DNA from: an uncultured Clostridia bacterium
GTDB taxonomy: Bacteria > Bacillota > Clostridia > Oscillospirales > Acutalibacteraceae
Length of the DNA stretch: 64,000 nt
Reading direction: 5' to 3'
Assembly: GCA_946500295.1 (NCBI GenBank)
Contig: CAMMVF010000003.1
Location: 80,912 to 144,911, forward strand
Shown here: piece by piece, positions 25,343 through 33,557 of the stretch
Layout: each line of letters starts with the position of its first letter
Numbering within the stretch: position 1 is the first letter of the stretch
The notes under the pieces: model-generated
What the model was told of the DNA's origin: nothing
What the model saw: the letters and a program-made list of their open reading frames with translations, nothing else
The model's database searches: none
Made by a program: the position numbers and the translations under genes

Positions 25343-25963
25343 ATGATTGGTATTATCGACTACGGAGCAGGAAACCTTCAGAGCGTATATAAGGCTGTAA
25401 AGCATATTGGAGCTGAGTGTAAAATCGTCGCCGACACAGACGAGCTTTTGAAGTGCGACGGAGCTATTTTGCCCGGGGTCGGCTCGTTTGCCGACGCGAT
25501 GGACTGCATGGAGAAAAGTCACCTGGTTGAGGCGGTTAAGGAGTACGCCTTGGGAGACAAGCCGTTTTTGGGAATATGCCTGGGATTACAGCTTTTGTTT
25601 CCCGAAAGCGAGGAAAGCCCCGGAGCTAAAGGGCTTGCACTGCTTGAGGGCAGCATCAGAAAAATCCCGAACAACTCAGGAAAATTGAAAATTCCGCACA
25701 TGGGCTGGAACTCACTGAATATAAAAAAGAGCGACGGGATATTTAAGGGAGTGCCAGACGGCTCGTATGTTTACTTTGTCCACTCCTACTACCTGACAGC
25801 CAAGGACAGCTCGATTGTCTCTGCAGAGACCGAGTATGGAACAAAAATTGATACAGCGGTTGAACGCGGCAATTTGATAGCAACACAGTTCCACCCCGAA
25901 AAAAGCGGAAGCGTGGGACTGAAAATGCTTAAAAACTTTGTTGACATGACGAAGGAGGGATAA
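25343..25963 (+). CDS. hisH: Imidazole glycerol phosphate synthase, glutaminase subunit
   Basis: HisH releases ammonia from glutamine for HisF in histidine synthesis. The 206-residue class I glutamine amidotransferase shows the oxyanion/nucleophile segment [23 protein letters not shown] near the N-terminus and the late FHPEKSG catalytic His-Glu pair. ATG 25343 begins the family's [15 protein letters not shown] start. hisF follows two bases after its stop. No other histidine gene lies in the window. Confidence 0.95.
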   Translation: MIGIIDYGAGNLQSVYKAVKHIGAECKIVADTDELLKCDGAILPGVGSFADAMDCMEKSHLVEAVKEYALGDKPFLGICLGLQLLFPESEESPGAKGLALLEGSIRKIPNNSGKLKIPHMGWNSLNIKKSDGIFKGVPDGSYVYFVHSYYLTAKDSSIVSAETEYGTKIDTAVERGNLIATQFHPEKSGSVGLKMLKNFVDMTKEG

Positions 25964-25965
25964 GA

Positions 25966-26721
25966 ATGTACGCTAAGAGAATAATCCCCTGCCTTGATAT
26001 AAAGGACGGCAGGGTGGTAAAGGGCACGAGCTTTGTAAACCTGCGTGACGCAGGAGACCCCGTTCAGGCGGCTATAGAGTATGACAGGCAGGGGGCGGAC
26101 GAGCTGACCTTCCTCGATATTACTGCCTCCAGCGATTCCAGAGCCATAGTTACCGACATGGTAAGGGCTGTGGCGGACAGTATATTCATCCCGTTCACCG
26201 TTGGCGGAGGAATCCGCACCCTGGAGGACTTCACAGACATATTAAGAGCCGGAGCAGACAAAGTGTCGGTGAACTCAGCGGCGGTAAATAACCCCGATAT
26301 ATTAAACGAGGCTTCATATAAATTCGGCAGCCAGTGCGTGGTCTGCGCTATAGACGCAAAGCGCAAGGACGGCGGCTGGGAGGTATATATTAACGGAGGA
26401 CGAATCCCCGTAGGACTGGACGCTGTGAAGTGGGCTGTTGAAGCCGAAAAAAGAGGAGCCGGAGAGATACTACTAACAAGCATGGACTGCGACGGACAAA
26501 AGCAGGGCTACGATTTGGAGCTTACAAAGGCCGTATCGGAAAGCGTGGGAATCCCCGTAATCGCCTCAGGCGGAGCGGGCGCACTTGAGCATTTTTACGA
26601 CGCCTTCACGCTGGGCTGCGCCGACGCAGTGCTGGCGGCTTCGCTGTTCCACTTCGGAGAAATACCGATTCCTGAGCTTAAAGACTACCTTGATTCAAAG
26701 GGAATCCCGGTGAGAAAATAA
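25966..26721 (+). CDS. hisF: Imidazole glycerol phosphate synthase, cyclase subunit
   Basis: HisF makes imidazole glycerol phosphate and AICAR from PRFAR and ammonia. The 251-residue TIM barrel shows the catalytic Asp regions ([21 protein letters not shown] and [14 protein letters not shown]) and the phosphate loops [13 protein letters not shown] and [13 protein letters not shown]. The sequence is a regular HisF rather than a glycan-pathway paralogue. It ends in a hairpin terminator. Confidence 0.95.
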   Translation: MYAKRIIPCLDIKDGRVVKGTSFVNLRDAGDPVQAAIEYDRQGADELTFLDITASSDSRAIVTDMVRAVADSIFIPFTVGGGIRTLEDFTDILRAGADKVSVNSAAVNNPDILNEASYKFGSQCVVCAIDAKRKDGGWEVYINGGRIPVGLDAVKWAVEAEKRGAGEILLTSMDCDGQKQGYDLELTKAVSESVGIPVIASGGAGALEHFYDAFTLGCADAVLAASLFHFGEIPIPELKDYLDSKGIPVRK

Positions 26722-26748
26722 ATAGTAGTATTAGAAAATCCGCTCATA

Positions 26749-26787
26749 AGGGAGACACTTCATAAGGAAGATGTCTCCCTCGAAATT
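26749..26787 (+). terminator. Terminator of hisH-hisF
   Basis: AGGGAGACA at 26749-26757 pairs with TGTCTCCCT at 26772-26780, followed by a short T-rich stretch (AAATTTT). Confidence 0.7.
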
Positions 26788-26945
26788 TTGCAATCCGATA
26801 TCTAAAACATACGACAATTCTTGCACCACGGAACACAAAAAATCAGGAATATAAATTATTTTCGCTCTATAGGGAAATAAAATTGTTTGTCTATATTTAT
26901 CAAGAAAGAAAAACGATATGGTGCTATCATAAATTAGGGGTGCAG

Positions 26946-27833
26946 ATGATTGATATACAAACGGTAGTTATGGCACAAGAATACATTAAAGCACATCACA
27001 ATGACAATGAGTTTTGCCTTGAAATGGTGTGTAATGCAATAGGATATTCTCGCCGTCAGCTCGACAGATTATTTCAAAAGCATATGAAAACCACTCTTTG
27101 CGAATACATAAATGCAGTTGTATTAAGCGAGAGTGCAGAAAAACTACTCAACGCCGATAACTCTGTTATTGATGTTGCTTTTGACAGTCACTATCAATCG
27201 CATGAGGGTTACACAAGAGCGTTTGTGAAGCGTTTTTCTGTTACGCCAAAAGAGTACCGAAAGAGTCAAATCGCTATTCCGATATTCACTCAGCACCCTG
27301 CTAATCATTATCATATTTTGAAAGAGGGACAAACAATGGACACTACAACAATTTGCACGGTTACACCAGTCAACAGACCAAAAAGAAAATTGATTTATCT
27401 TACATCAAAGTCGGCAACCGACTACCTTTCTTATTGCGAGGAAGTTGGTTGTGATTGGGAAGGATTGCTTAATAGCATACACGAAAAGTTTGATACGGCA
27501 GCATTGATTGATTTACCTGATTCTCTGCAAGAGAAAGGTATCAGCAAAATTGCCGCAGGGGTTGAAGTGCCTATCGACTACGAAAAAAATCTGCCTGAAG
27601 GATATAGGATGGCAGAACTTCCTGAATGTGTAATGCTTTACTTTCACAGCGAACCTTATGATAATCCCGATGATTTTGGTAAGTATATCGGACAAGTGTT
27701 TAAGGCGATTGAAAACTATGACCTTGAACGCTACGGCTATAAATATGCAACAAGTATTGCTCCAACACTCAACCTCGGCGCAGAGCCTGAAATCGGAGCA
27801 AGAATTGCTATTCCTGTTGAGTGTATAAAATAA
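26946..27833 (+). CDS. AraC-family regulator with GyrI-like effector domain
   Basis: The protein (295 residues) carries an N-terminal AraC HTH pair (EYIKAHHNDNEFCLEMVCNA, then SRRQLDRLFQKHMKTTLCEY and EGYTRAFVKRFSVTPKEYRK) and a C-terminal GyrI-like ligand domain (from about residue 130 to the end, ending EIGARIAIPVECIK). This Rob/SoxS-GyrI architecture senses small drugs or amphipathic molecules. The start at 26946 follows an AGGGGTG site. The gene is visibly AT-richer than its neighbours and may be acquired. Its leader shares an 18-base promoter-like stretch with the broken araC start downstream. Confidence 0.83.
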   Translation: MIDIQTVVMAQEYIKAHHNDNEFCLEMVCNAIGYSRRQLDRLFQKHMKTTLCEYINAVVLSESAEKLLNADNSVIDVAFDSHYQSHEGYTRAFVKRFSVTPKEYRKSQIAIPIFTQHPANHYHILKEGQTMDTTTICTVTPVNRPKRKLIYLTSKSATDYLSYCEEVGCDWEGLLNSIHEKFDTAALIDLPDSLQEKGISKIAAGVEVPIDYEKNLPEGYRMAELPECVMLYFHSEPYDNPDDFGKYIGQVFKAIENYDLERYGYKYATSIAPTLNLGAEPEIGARIAIPVECIK

Positions 27834-27915
27834 TCCTTGCGAAGCTGAACGCTCAGAATCAGTAAAATAAATTGTTTTCGCTCTATAATGTAATCACACA
27901 AAATGGAGGGATACA

Positions 27916-27947
27916 ATGGATTGGCTAATCGGAATACAAAATGCCCA
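27916..27947 (+). pseudogene. 5' fragment of a second AraC-type gene
   Basis: ATG 27916, with a good GGAGGG site, starts MDWLIGIQNA, the typical beginning of AraC/GyrI-family regulators, but after about ten codons the sequence passes into a reversed fragment of a different araC gene and soon meets a stop. Its leader (TAAATTGTTTTCGCTCTATA) closely matches the leader of the intact gene at 26946. Confidence 0.55.
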
Positions 27948-28038
27948 GATTACTGCAAACATAGCAATCGACATATTTTAAGTCGTCTTGTGTAACGCTG
28001 TCTCCGACCAGCGCTCTGATATTTTGAAAATCCTTCAT
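27925..28038 (-). pseudogene. N-terminal fragment of an AraC gene paralogous to the one at 28787-29626
   Basis: From ATG 28038 (GGAGGAAGAG upstream) the minus strand reads MKDFQNIRALVGDSVTQDD, then LKYVDCYVCSNLG, matching the start of the intact regulator (MRNFENIKALVGDDVTQDE, LKFVDCYVCSNLG) closely, then runs five foreign codons to a stop. It is a truncated duplicate, fused head to head with another broken araC start at about 27943. Confidence 0.75.
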
Positions 28039-28069
28039 CTCTTCCTCCGTCGGCGTTTTTTCTACATTT

Positions 28070-28177
28070 AAATCGTCGCAGGCGTGCTTTGCTCGTCAGG
28101 GTTTCGGTGAGGGATTATACCCCCGCCGAAAGGCTGAATGAAACCCGCCGCCTACAGAGGCGGGGCGACTTGGTTAT
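28070..28177 (+). repeat. Dispersed modular repeat, copy 6 (B+C form, diverged)
   Basis: It begins AAATCGTCGCAGGCGTGC and ends GGGGCGACTTGGTTAT. Block C lacks the GACATCG part. It follows directly on the broken araC fragment. Confidence 0.85.
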
Positions 28178-28207
28178 AATCCCGCAAACTAAAAAAATCT
28201 GATAAAA

Positions 28208-28250
28208 GCTCTTGGGGCACCTTCCTTATGGAGGGTGCCCCTTTTTATTT
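28208..28250 (+). terminator. Strong hairpin terminator downstream of repeat copy 6
   Basis: GGGGCACC(T)TCC pairs with GGA(G)GGTGCCCC and is followed by TTTTTATTT on the plus strand; the reverse side has a weaker T-run toward the PNPOx gene's end, so it may serve both strands. Confidence 0.8.
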
Positions 28251-28274
28251 ACGCCACTTAGTGGGTAATACCCA

Positions 28275-28694
28275 TCAGCAAATGCTTACAGGCTTTTTCG
28301 GTTCAAAGTTGGTCTCCATCGTCCATGTAACGGCGGTACAGCTTTTCATAGCAAAAACCTGCAAAAGATTGTCTATGCCGTTATCCTTCCAAGCCTGCAA
28401 AAAGGCTCGGCTCGGGTGTGAGAATATCTCCTCCCTGAGCTTGTCATCGAAAACCTGCTCCAGCACGCCCGTTACCCTGAGCTGAACCCCGCCGCCGGAA
28501 AAGCACATTTCAGCCTTTGGATTTTTCTTTATCTGAGCGAAAACGTCCTTTGTAGAGGCGGTGTGAAAGATTATGCCGTTTTTATCCGCCCTAAAAAGCA
28601 ACATTCCCCTGACCCTCGGCTGGTCGCCATCAACAGTGGCAAGGTGAAAAACCGGGTTTTCATTCATCAGCTTAAACATTTCATTTTCGGTCAT
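28275..28694 (-). CDS. Pyridoxamine 5'-phosphate oxidase-family flavin-binding protein
   Basis: The 139-residue protein has the split-barrel flavin/PNPOx-like pattern: FHLATVDGDQPRVRGMLLFR, IIFHTASTKDVFAQIKKNPKAEMCF and QLRVTGVLEQVFDD. Small proteins of this type bind FMN, heme or F420 in various redox roles; the substrate is unknown. The start at 28694 follows AAGGGA at normal spacing; nearer ATG codons are too close to it. It follows the AraC-type gene on the same strand, so the regulator may control it. Confidence 0.82.
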   Translation of the reverse strand: MTENEMFKLMNENPVFHLATVDGDQPRVRGMLLFRADKNGIIFHTASTKDVFAQIKKNPKAEMCFSGGGVQLRVTGVLEQVFDDKLREEIFSHPSRAFLQAWKDNGIDNLLQVFAMKSCTAVTWTMETNFEPKKPVSIC

Positions 28695-28786
28695 TATAAT
28701 CATCCCTTCATTGTTGTATATCAATTTTATAACATAAAGGGAAGTACACCGCTTTAAAAATACATTTACAAAGCTTCAAAATACTG

Positions 28787-29626
28787 CTAATCTTTGTAAT
28801 TATCCCTGTATTCACTCGGCGCAACTCCTACTCTTGACTGAAAGCAGGATGAAAAATGTGTACTGCTGCCGAAACCGCATCTCAAGGCAATTTCGGTTAT
28901 AGGGATATCCTTTCTTCTCAGCAAGGTTTTGGCGCGCTCAATTCGTATTTCAATTAAGTACTCAATAGGTGTTACGCCCACCTCCTTTTTAAATCGTCTG
29001 TTAAAACTTGACGGCGAGATATACCCTAGTGCAGCTAAGTCTGATACCGTTATCCTCTCCATATAATGTTTTTCCATATAATGCTGAGCCCTAGCAACAG
29101 AGTAATCTGAGGACACCGCGCGCATATCCAAGGTCTCGCCCAGTATGCTTCTTATTATCCAGTGTGTGATTATCTCGGCTTGAGCGGCTAAGGTGATATG
29201 TGAATTAAGCATAGACTTGCTATATTCAAATACAAATGTATTCAAAGTCTTTAATATATCTCTGCAAAACTCAAAGGAGTGTCGGTCAAAATGCGGTGTT
29301 TCTCCGCCGTACAGCCTATACCGACTCTCAAAATACCCCTTATTTATCAACAGGCAGTAATAATGCCTGCCGGATTCATCATTGTGCGGTACATTTGGGG
29401 ATGTGATTTCTGCGTGATAATGAGTTTGACGCTGAGCAGGAGTTTCAAAATATATTACAACCATATACGAAGGGTGGGTGTGATAGGGTTTAGAGGCATA
29501 ACCGCAGGGTTCTGCTGAGGGGATAAAAACGCCGAGATTGCTGCACACATAGCAATCGACAAATTTCAGTTCATCCTGAGTAACGTCGTCTCCGACAAGC
29601 GCTTTAATATTTTCAAAATTCCTCAT
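28787..29626 (-). CDS. AraC-family transcriptional regulator
   Basis: The protein has 279 residues: an N-terminal ligand domain, possibly cupin-like (YASKPYHTHPSYMVVIYFE), and a C-terminal AraC DNA-binding pair (RITVSDLAALGYISPSSFNRRFKKEVG and ITEIALRCGFGSSTHFSSCFQSRVGVAPSEYR). The start at 29626 follows GGAGG with five bases; an in-frame ATG five codons earlier is part of that site. Its first 32 codons are duplicated as a remnant at 27943-28038. Confidence 0.87.
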   Translation of the reverse strand: MRNFENIKALVGDDVTQDELKFVDCYVCSNLGVFIPSAEPCGYASKPYHTHPSYMVVIYFETPAQRQTHYHAEITSPNVPHNDESGRHYYCLLINKGYFESRYRLYGGETPHFDRHSFEFCRDILKTLNTFVFEYSKSMLNSHITLAAQAEIITHWIIRSILGETLDMRAVSSDYSVARAQHYMEKHYMERITVSDLAALGYISPSSFNRRFKKEVGVTPIEYLIEIRIERAKTLLRRKDIPITEIALRCGFGSSTHFSSCFQSRVGVAPSEYRDNYKD

Positions 29627-29694
29627 AGCTTCCTCCACCAATGCTTTTCTATATTATATCATATTTATTTTTCATGCGAAATAAGGTTTTTATC

Positions 29695-29733
29695 AAACAA
29701 AAGCGGCAGGGGCGTGCGCTGAACCCCTGCCGC
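29695..29733 (-). terminator. Terminator of the FNT-like gene
   Basis: GCGGCAGGGG pairs with CCCCTGCCGC around an eleven-base loop; the minus strand side continues TTTTGTTT. Confidence 0.8.
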
Positions 29734-29746
29734 AATGCGGTACTAT

Positions 29747-30367
29747 TTAGTAAAAGTTGCGAAACACAGGAATAATCAGCCCTCCTATCGAATTACCCGC
29801 TGTAATAATCAGAAGATATACAAATGTTTTCAGCGACCAGGCATCAGCCGCAAAGAAATAGTACATATCGGCCACACAGTGCTCATAAGAGCAGAAAATA
29901 AAGGTTACTACTCCGAAAAACAATCCTAAGTACTTGCCGAGCTGATGAGGATTATTTTTGTAGCTGTCGATTGCTATGAAAATTAAAAGATTACAAAATA
30001 TAGCCAAAACAAAAACGCTCAACGGATTATCTCCCAGCTTGGTATCGCAAAGCGCCGACGCCTCTCCCCTCAGCTTATCGCCTATTCTCGTGAGCTTCAA
30101 AAGATAGCTCATCGCCGCCGTTCCTGCGAGGTTTCCCAGCCAGATAAATATAAGATCAATAAACCTATACTTCTTTTTTTCCAGTATGTAGGAAACCTTG
30201 CCGGTATAAAGATTGAAGTCCATGGTGCAAATCGTAAACAACCCGACCGTAAACAGCAACGCTCCCAGTATTTTATTTTCAACGCAAAGATATGCCGTCG
30301 CCCCAGCTCCAATACATACGCCGCCCATCACAGCATACAAAAACGTTGATAAAAAGTGCTTAATCAT
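29747..30367 (-). CDS. Formate/nitrite transporter-like membrane channel
   Basis: The 206-residue protein is hydrophobic with about six membrane segments. FNT-like features are GGVCIGAGATAYL near the start, LLFTVGLFTICTMDFNLYTGKVSYIL in the first half and FCSYEHCVADMYYFFA, a form of the FNT 'EHxVANM' motif, in the fourth region. It is shorter than classical FocA/NirC (about 250-285 residues). The start at 30367 follows GGGGGAG. It would carry a small monovalent anion such as formate or nitrite; the exact substrate is inference. Confidence 0.72.
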   Translation of the reverse strand: MIKHFLSTFLYAVMGGVCIGAGATAYLCVENKILGALLFTVGLFTICTMDFNLYTGKVSYILEKKKYRFIDLIFIWLGNLAGTAAMSYLLKLTRIGDKLRGEASALCDTKLGDNPLSVFVLAIFCNLLIFIAIDSYKNNPHQLGKYLGLFFGVVTFIFCSYEHCVADMYYFFAADAWSLKTFVYLLIITAGNSIGGLIIPVFRNFY

Positions 30368-30493
30368 ATTTCTCCCCCTGAACAAACAATACTAGACATA
30401 ATTATATAAGTAAACACTCGACAAAATTGCCTCAGTAAGTTTAGCACAAACCCGCCTTATCGTCAAATATAATAGTGAGGAAAATAGTGAAAA
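30368..30493. other. Intergenic leader of the FNT-like gene
   Basis: An AT-rich stretch upstream of the minus-strand FNT-like gene. I see no clear promoter pair, RNA or reading frame with a ribosome site. Confidence 0.5.
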
Positions 30494-30538
30494 AACACAA
30501 AGAACGTCAGCTTGTATAAAACCGACGTTCTTTGTGTT
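30494..30538 (-). terminator. Terminator of the dnaD-dnaI operon
   Basis: AACACAAAGAACGTC and GACGTTCTTTGTGTT form a perfect 15-bp stem around a 15-base loop; the minus strand side is followed by TTTTTT. Confidence 0.85.
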
Positions 30539-30565
30539 CTTTAGTTGTAAAATCATGTCGTATTT

Positions 30566-30724
30566 AAATCTTTGCCTGCTCGACAAGCTCGTTTGATCAC
30601 GCCTGCGACGATTGCTACCGTCGCAGGGGAGCTTTGCTCCTCAGGGTTGGGGGATTAAACCTCACCGAAATACTGAATGGAATCCGCCGCCGACAGCGGC
30701 GTGAGACATAGACGACTTGGTTAT
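30566..30724 (+). repeat. Dispersed modular repeat, copy 7 (full A+B+C form)
   Basis: The second full-length copy runs AAATCTTTGCCTGCTCGACA, GCTCGTTTGATCACGCC, CGACGATTGCTACCGTCG, GGGGAGCTTTGCTCCTCAGG, GCCGCCGACAGCGGCG and GACGACTTGGTTAT. The end lies ten bases from the dnaI stop codon. Confidence 0.9.
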
Positions 30725-30734
30725 AACTCCGGAT

Positions 30735-31700
30735 TTATTTTATTCGCTCAAGCTTCTTTTGAATCCTTATATCGTTTCCCTCAAAATGAAGTCTGCGGCA
30801 ATAGCCGGTGACCCTCGACACAAAGCGGTCGCTGTAAGCCTGCTCAAGTTCCTTCAAGGATAAGTTCGTGCTTATTATCGTCGGCTTTCCTCGTGAAATT
30901 CTGGAATTAAACACACTGTAAACTGAAGACCTTGAAAAATTCGTGGCAAACTCAGTGCCGAGGTCGTCTATTATCAGCAAATCACATTCAGTGAGCAGAG
31001 AAGGAGTTATATCACGCCTGACGCCCTCTCTGCCAAACTGATACTCCTCAAGCGCCGAAACCATTTCAGGCGCCGAAATATAAACCACGCCCATTCCCTT
31101 TTTCGTGACCTCATTTGCTATAGCCAGCGCAAGATGAGTTTTTCCCAGCCCTGTACCTCCGGTCATCAATATGCCGTCACTGTACTCCGAAAAGTTCTGC
31201 GCATAGCCTTTGCAGAAATTATAAATATTGCTCATCTTGCGGCGAAACTGTTCGGGATAGTAGTGCAGCTCAAAGCTGTCAAAATCGGAAAGGGACAGCG
31301 GTGAGCGACGGTTGAGGTCGTCGCAGGCAATCTGCTTTAAAAGCTCACGGCGGCAGCTGCACTCAACACCATCTACATTTCCTCTGTCGTGGCATTTCAT
31401 GCAGGTGTATCTTGGCTTGAGCTCCTCCGGAGTTACTCCGGCGGCGGCGTAGATTCCCCTCAGCTCCGCTTGGAGACTCAGGTTTTTCTCCTTAATAGAC
31501 AAAATTTTTTCCTTCTCACCTGCCATCATCGCACGGGCTATGGCGGTAAAAGTATGGGTCAACTCGTTTTCTATCTCCATTGCACGGGGATGGGCCGATA
31601 AAAAAGCTTCTGTTCTCATCTGAGAATCACGCTTTGCGTCCAGTCGGCGCTGATCCAAAATTCTCTGTGCCCTGTCGTACACACTTTTGCTGTATCCCAA
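30735..31700 (-). CDS. dnaI: DnaI/DnaC-like helicase-loader ATPase
   Basis: DnaI loads the replicative helicase at the origin and at restart sites. The 321-residue protein has an N-terminal zinc-binding segment (CMKCHDRGNVDGVECSC) and a C-terminal AAA+ ATPase with Walker A GGTGLGKTHLALA near residue 178, Walker B LLIIDDLGTEF near 240 and a sensor region PTIISTNLSL. It starts at TTG 31700 after GGAGGTG and follows dnaD by 11 bases, the usual clostridial pairing. Confidence 0.92.
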   Translation of the reverse strand: MGYSKSVYDRAQRILDQRRLDAKRDSQMRTEAFLSAHPRAMEIENELTHTFTAIARAMMAGEKEKILSIKEKNLSLQAELRGIYAAAGVTPEELKPRYTCMKCHDRGNVDGVECSCRRELLKQIACDDLNRRSPLSLSDFDSFELHYYPEQFRRKMSNIYNFCKGYAQNFSEYSDGILMTGGTGLGKTHLALAIANEVTKKGMGVVYISAPEMVSALEEYQFGREGVRRDITPSLLTECDLLIIDDLGTEFATNFSRSSVYSVFNSRISRGKPTIISTNLSLKELEQAYSDRFVSRVTGYCRRLHFEGNDIRIQKKLERIK

Positions 31701-31711
31701 ATTCTCACCTC

Positions 31712-32704
31712 CTACTTAAATTCATCTATACTGTCTATTGCGGTGATATCATACGAGGTTTTTCTCTGAACAGATTTTTCTGCTTGCTCGCTGTGGCGGT
31801 TGTTTACAAGCTCAATCTCCTTCATCGTATGAACTCCAAGCTTGTGCCATTTTTTGATTATCCCGTCGATGTACCTCAGATTATACTCTCCCTTTTTATC
31901 AACGCAGGTTTCATACGCCAGGCGTATTACATCGCTTTTATATCCCCACTCGTTCAGCCAGCGGTTTGCAAACTCAAGCTGTGTCTTGGTCGGCGAACCG
32001 ACGGACTTTATTCCGAATATTGCGCTGACCTTTGCCCACGCATCACGCTGAACTGCAAATTCCTTAATTTTTTCCTCTGCCTTAGACACATTGTCTATCC
32101 CCTGCTGAGCCCAAGAAATGCCGACGCTCTCGATATATTTCATGCCGAACTTTTCACGGCTGACACAAAACTGCAAAAGCATGGTAATTACATCCACGGG
32201 AAGTCCGTCCATGTCATGCAGATTCAGCAATATGCCGAGATCTCCCGTTGACAGGGGTTTCCCTATTATTGACTGAGCTTCCTCAGCTAAAAAAGCAAAT
32301 TCCTTGTCCTGCAATATTCTCTGTGAAATATACGGTCCGCTCGGACGAGGCGGTCTTGTAGAGGCGCGCTTTGGCGTCTTTGGTCTTTCAACTGCGGGTG
32401 TGGGGGTGTCGGCAAGTTCGGAAACAGCACTGCTCTCAGCATCAGACGGAGAAACACCGTTGTCCTGCCTTTTCAGCAAACCACAGTTTATCCAAAAATT
32501 TATACTGTCGCTGACATCAGCCGGGTGCATATTAAGCTCTGCGCCTAACTGCTCTGTGTTTATCGCTTCGCCACTGTGGCGCAGCACAAACAGCAGCACC
32601 TTGAGCTGTGCCGCTCCTGCGAGCTTGATATGCTCGTCCACAACAGAATTAGGAACTGCAAACACTCCGTTCCATGAGCCTAAATCTATACCTATGTTCT
32701 CCAT
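31712..32704 (-). CDS. dnaD: DnaD/DnaB-like primosomal replication protein
   Basis: The 330-residue protein has an N-terminal winged helix (LAGAAQLKVLLFVLRHSGEA, then TEQLGAELNMHPADVSDSIN), a proline-rich linker (PKTPKRASTRPPRPSGP) and a C-terminal DnaD domain with the DNA-binding YIDGIIKKWHKLGVHT motif near residue 290. It works with DnaI in helicase loading. The pair forms a two-gene operon with an extended -10 promoter upstream and a terminator after dnaI. Confidence 0.88.
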   Translation of the reverse strand: MENIGIDLGSWNGVFAVPNSVVDEHIKLAGAAQLKVLLFVLRHSGEAINTEQLGAELNMHPADVSDSINFWINCGLLKRQDNGVSPSDAESSAVSELADTPTPAVERPKTPKRASTRPPRPSGPYISQRILQDKEFAFLAEEAQSIIGKPLSTGDLGILLNLHDMDGLPVDVITMLLQFCVSREKFGMKYIESVGISWAQQGIDNVSKAEEKIKEFAVQRDAWAKVSAIFGIKSVGSPTKTQLEFANRWLNEWGYKSDVIRLAYETCVDKKGEYNLRYIDGIIKKWHKLGVHTMKEIELVNNRHSEQAEKSVQRKTSYDITAIDSIDEFK

Positions 32705-32778
32705 TTTTCCTCCGAATAAAGAGCTAATATCGGTTTATCGCAACAACGCTATTACAAGGCGATTTGCGTTTTTATTAG

Positions 32779-32784
32779 ATTATA
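32779..32784 (-). promoter_or_regulatory. Extended -10 promoter of dnaD-dnaI
   Basis: On the minus strand TGATATAAT gives an extended -10 (TGnTATAAT) about 75 bases before dnaD; no good -35 hexamer was seen. Confidence 0.55.
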
Positions 32785-32827
32785 TCACATTTTTCGAGCT
32801 GCGACTACTACCGAAGCAATTAAATTT

Positions 32828-32901
32828 AAATCTTCGCCTGCGTGACAAGCTCGTTTGATCACGTCGCCTACAGAGGCGAGGGACATCGGCGACTTGGTTA
32901 T
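32828..32901 (+). repeat. Dispersed modular repeat, copy 8 (A+C form)
   Basis: It reads AAATCTTCGCCTGCGTGACA, AGCTCGTTTGATCAC, GTCGCCTACAGAGGCGAGG and GACATCGGCGACTTGGTTAT. Block B is missing between ATCAC and GCCTAC. Confidence 0.9.
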
Positions 32902-33097
32902 AAAAAACGGTTCGAACATAGATAGACTGAAAAGAAATTTGCCATATCAAGCCCGATACAACCTACTTTTATTCCAAATTGCTTGCAATTTTACATCCGG
33001 TTATCGAAATTTGATTTACTACATATTGGCAAATTTCACTGTGATATCTCTGCCGCTTTCGGACATACTAAGCTCAAAAGGAAGGGTTGAGTTAATT
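32902..33097. other. Intergenic region before the gene remnant
   Basis: AT-rich sequence of about 195 bases. A frame from the repeat runs through it, but it has no ribosome site and I see no other gene or RNA. Confidence 0.5.
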
Positions 33098-33322
33098 ATG
33101 ATTGAACAGGATACCATCAGGCTTTTGCGAGAGTGTGACGCAGGAGTTAAGATAGGAATTTCATCAATAGACGAGGTGTTTGATTATGTACAAGACGATA
33201 AGCTGAGAAAGTGTTTATCCGACTGCAAGTCGGAGCACTGTAGTGCTTTTATAAGTATTCAGAACTGTAAAGATATTTCCCTCAATCATGGAAAAAGTCG
33301 ATGCAATTTTGTAATCGTATAA
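33098..33322 (+). pseudogene. Truncated small helical-bundle protein gene
   Basis: The first 45 codons (MIEQDTIRLLRECDAGVKIG, then SSIDEVFDYVQDDKLRKCLSDCKSEH) match the start of a Firmicutes family of unknown function whose members are usually about 170 residues and helical. After SEH the frame turns into unrelated sequence (CSAFISIQNC...) and ends at 74 residues, just at a palindrome AGCACTGTAGTGCT. A GGAAGGG site lies upstream but with long spacing. It is probably a decayed gene; a short functional protein cannot be ruled out. Confidence 0.5.
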
Positions 33323-33349
33323 AACCCGAACAAACCTCCGCCTTTGCTC

Positions 33350-33378
33350 TTGCTTTTTTACCGAGTGAGAGGTATAAT
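33350..33378 (+). promoter_or_regulatory. Promoter of the TPP riboswitch-thi operon
   Basis: TTGCTT and TATAAT are separated by 17 bases, about 25 bases before the riboswitch. Confidence 0.75.
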
Positions 33379-33402
33379 TATATCAAAATTAATAATGATA
33401 TT

Positions 33403-33492
33403 AGCGGGGAGCTTGTGTTACAGGCTGAGAGGAAGGTATGACCTTCGACCCATTTACCTGATTTGGATAATGCCAACGCAGGGATTGCCTGA
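33403..33492 (+). promoter_or_regulatory. TPP (THI-box) riboswitch aptamer
   Basis: The conserved thi-box sequence is present: GGGGAGC, CAGGCTGAGAGG, GACCCATTTACCTGATTTGG and ATAATGCCAACGCAGGGA. Thiamine pyrophosphate binding to this RNA should favour the terminator that follows and switch off the thi operon. Confidence 0.96.
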
Positions 33493-33504
33493 AAATGTAT
33501 ATTT

Positions 33505-33546
33505 GTGGGAAGTTCCCTTGCGGCGGCTTCCCACTTTTATTTTTTG
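33505..33546 (+). terminator. Riboswitch-controlled terminator
   Basis: GTGGGAAG pairs with CTTCCCAC around a 14-base loop and is followed by TTTTATTTTTT, ending just before the thiS ribosome site. It is the expression platform of the TPP riboswitch. Confidence 0.88.
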
Positions 33547-33557
33547 GAGGAATGAAG

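Noticed and set aside
32910..32920. Possible LexA box near GGTTCGAACAT
   Set aside because: The half-sites are in the wrong order and spacing for the SOS box.
32855..33097. Upstream extension of the 33098 frame through a dispersed repeat
   Set aside because: The codons come from the repeat and AT-rich spacer, have no ribosome site and do not resemble the family; the protein similarity starts only at 33098.
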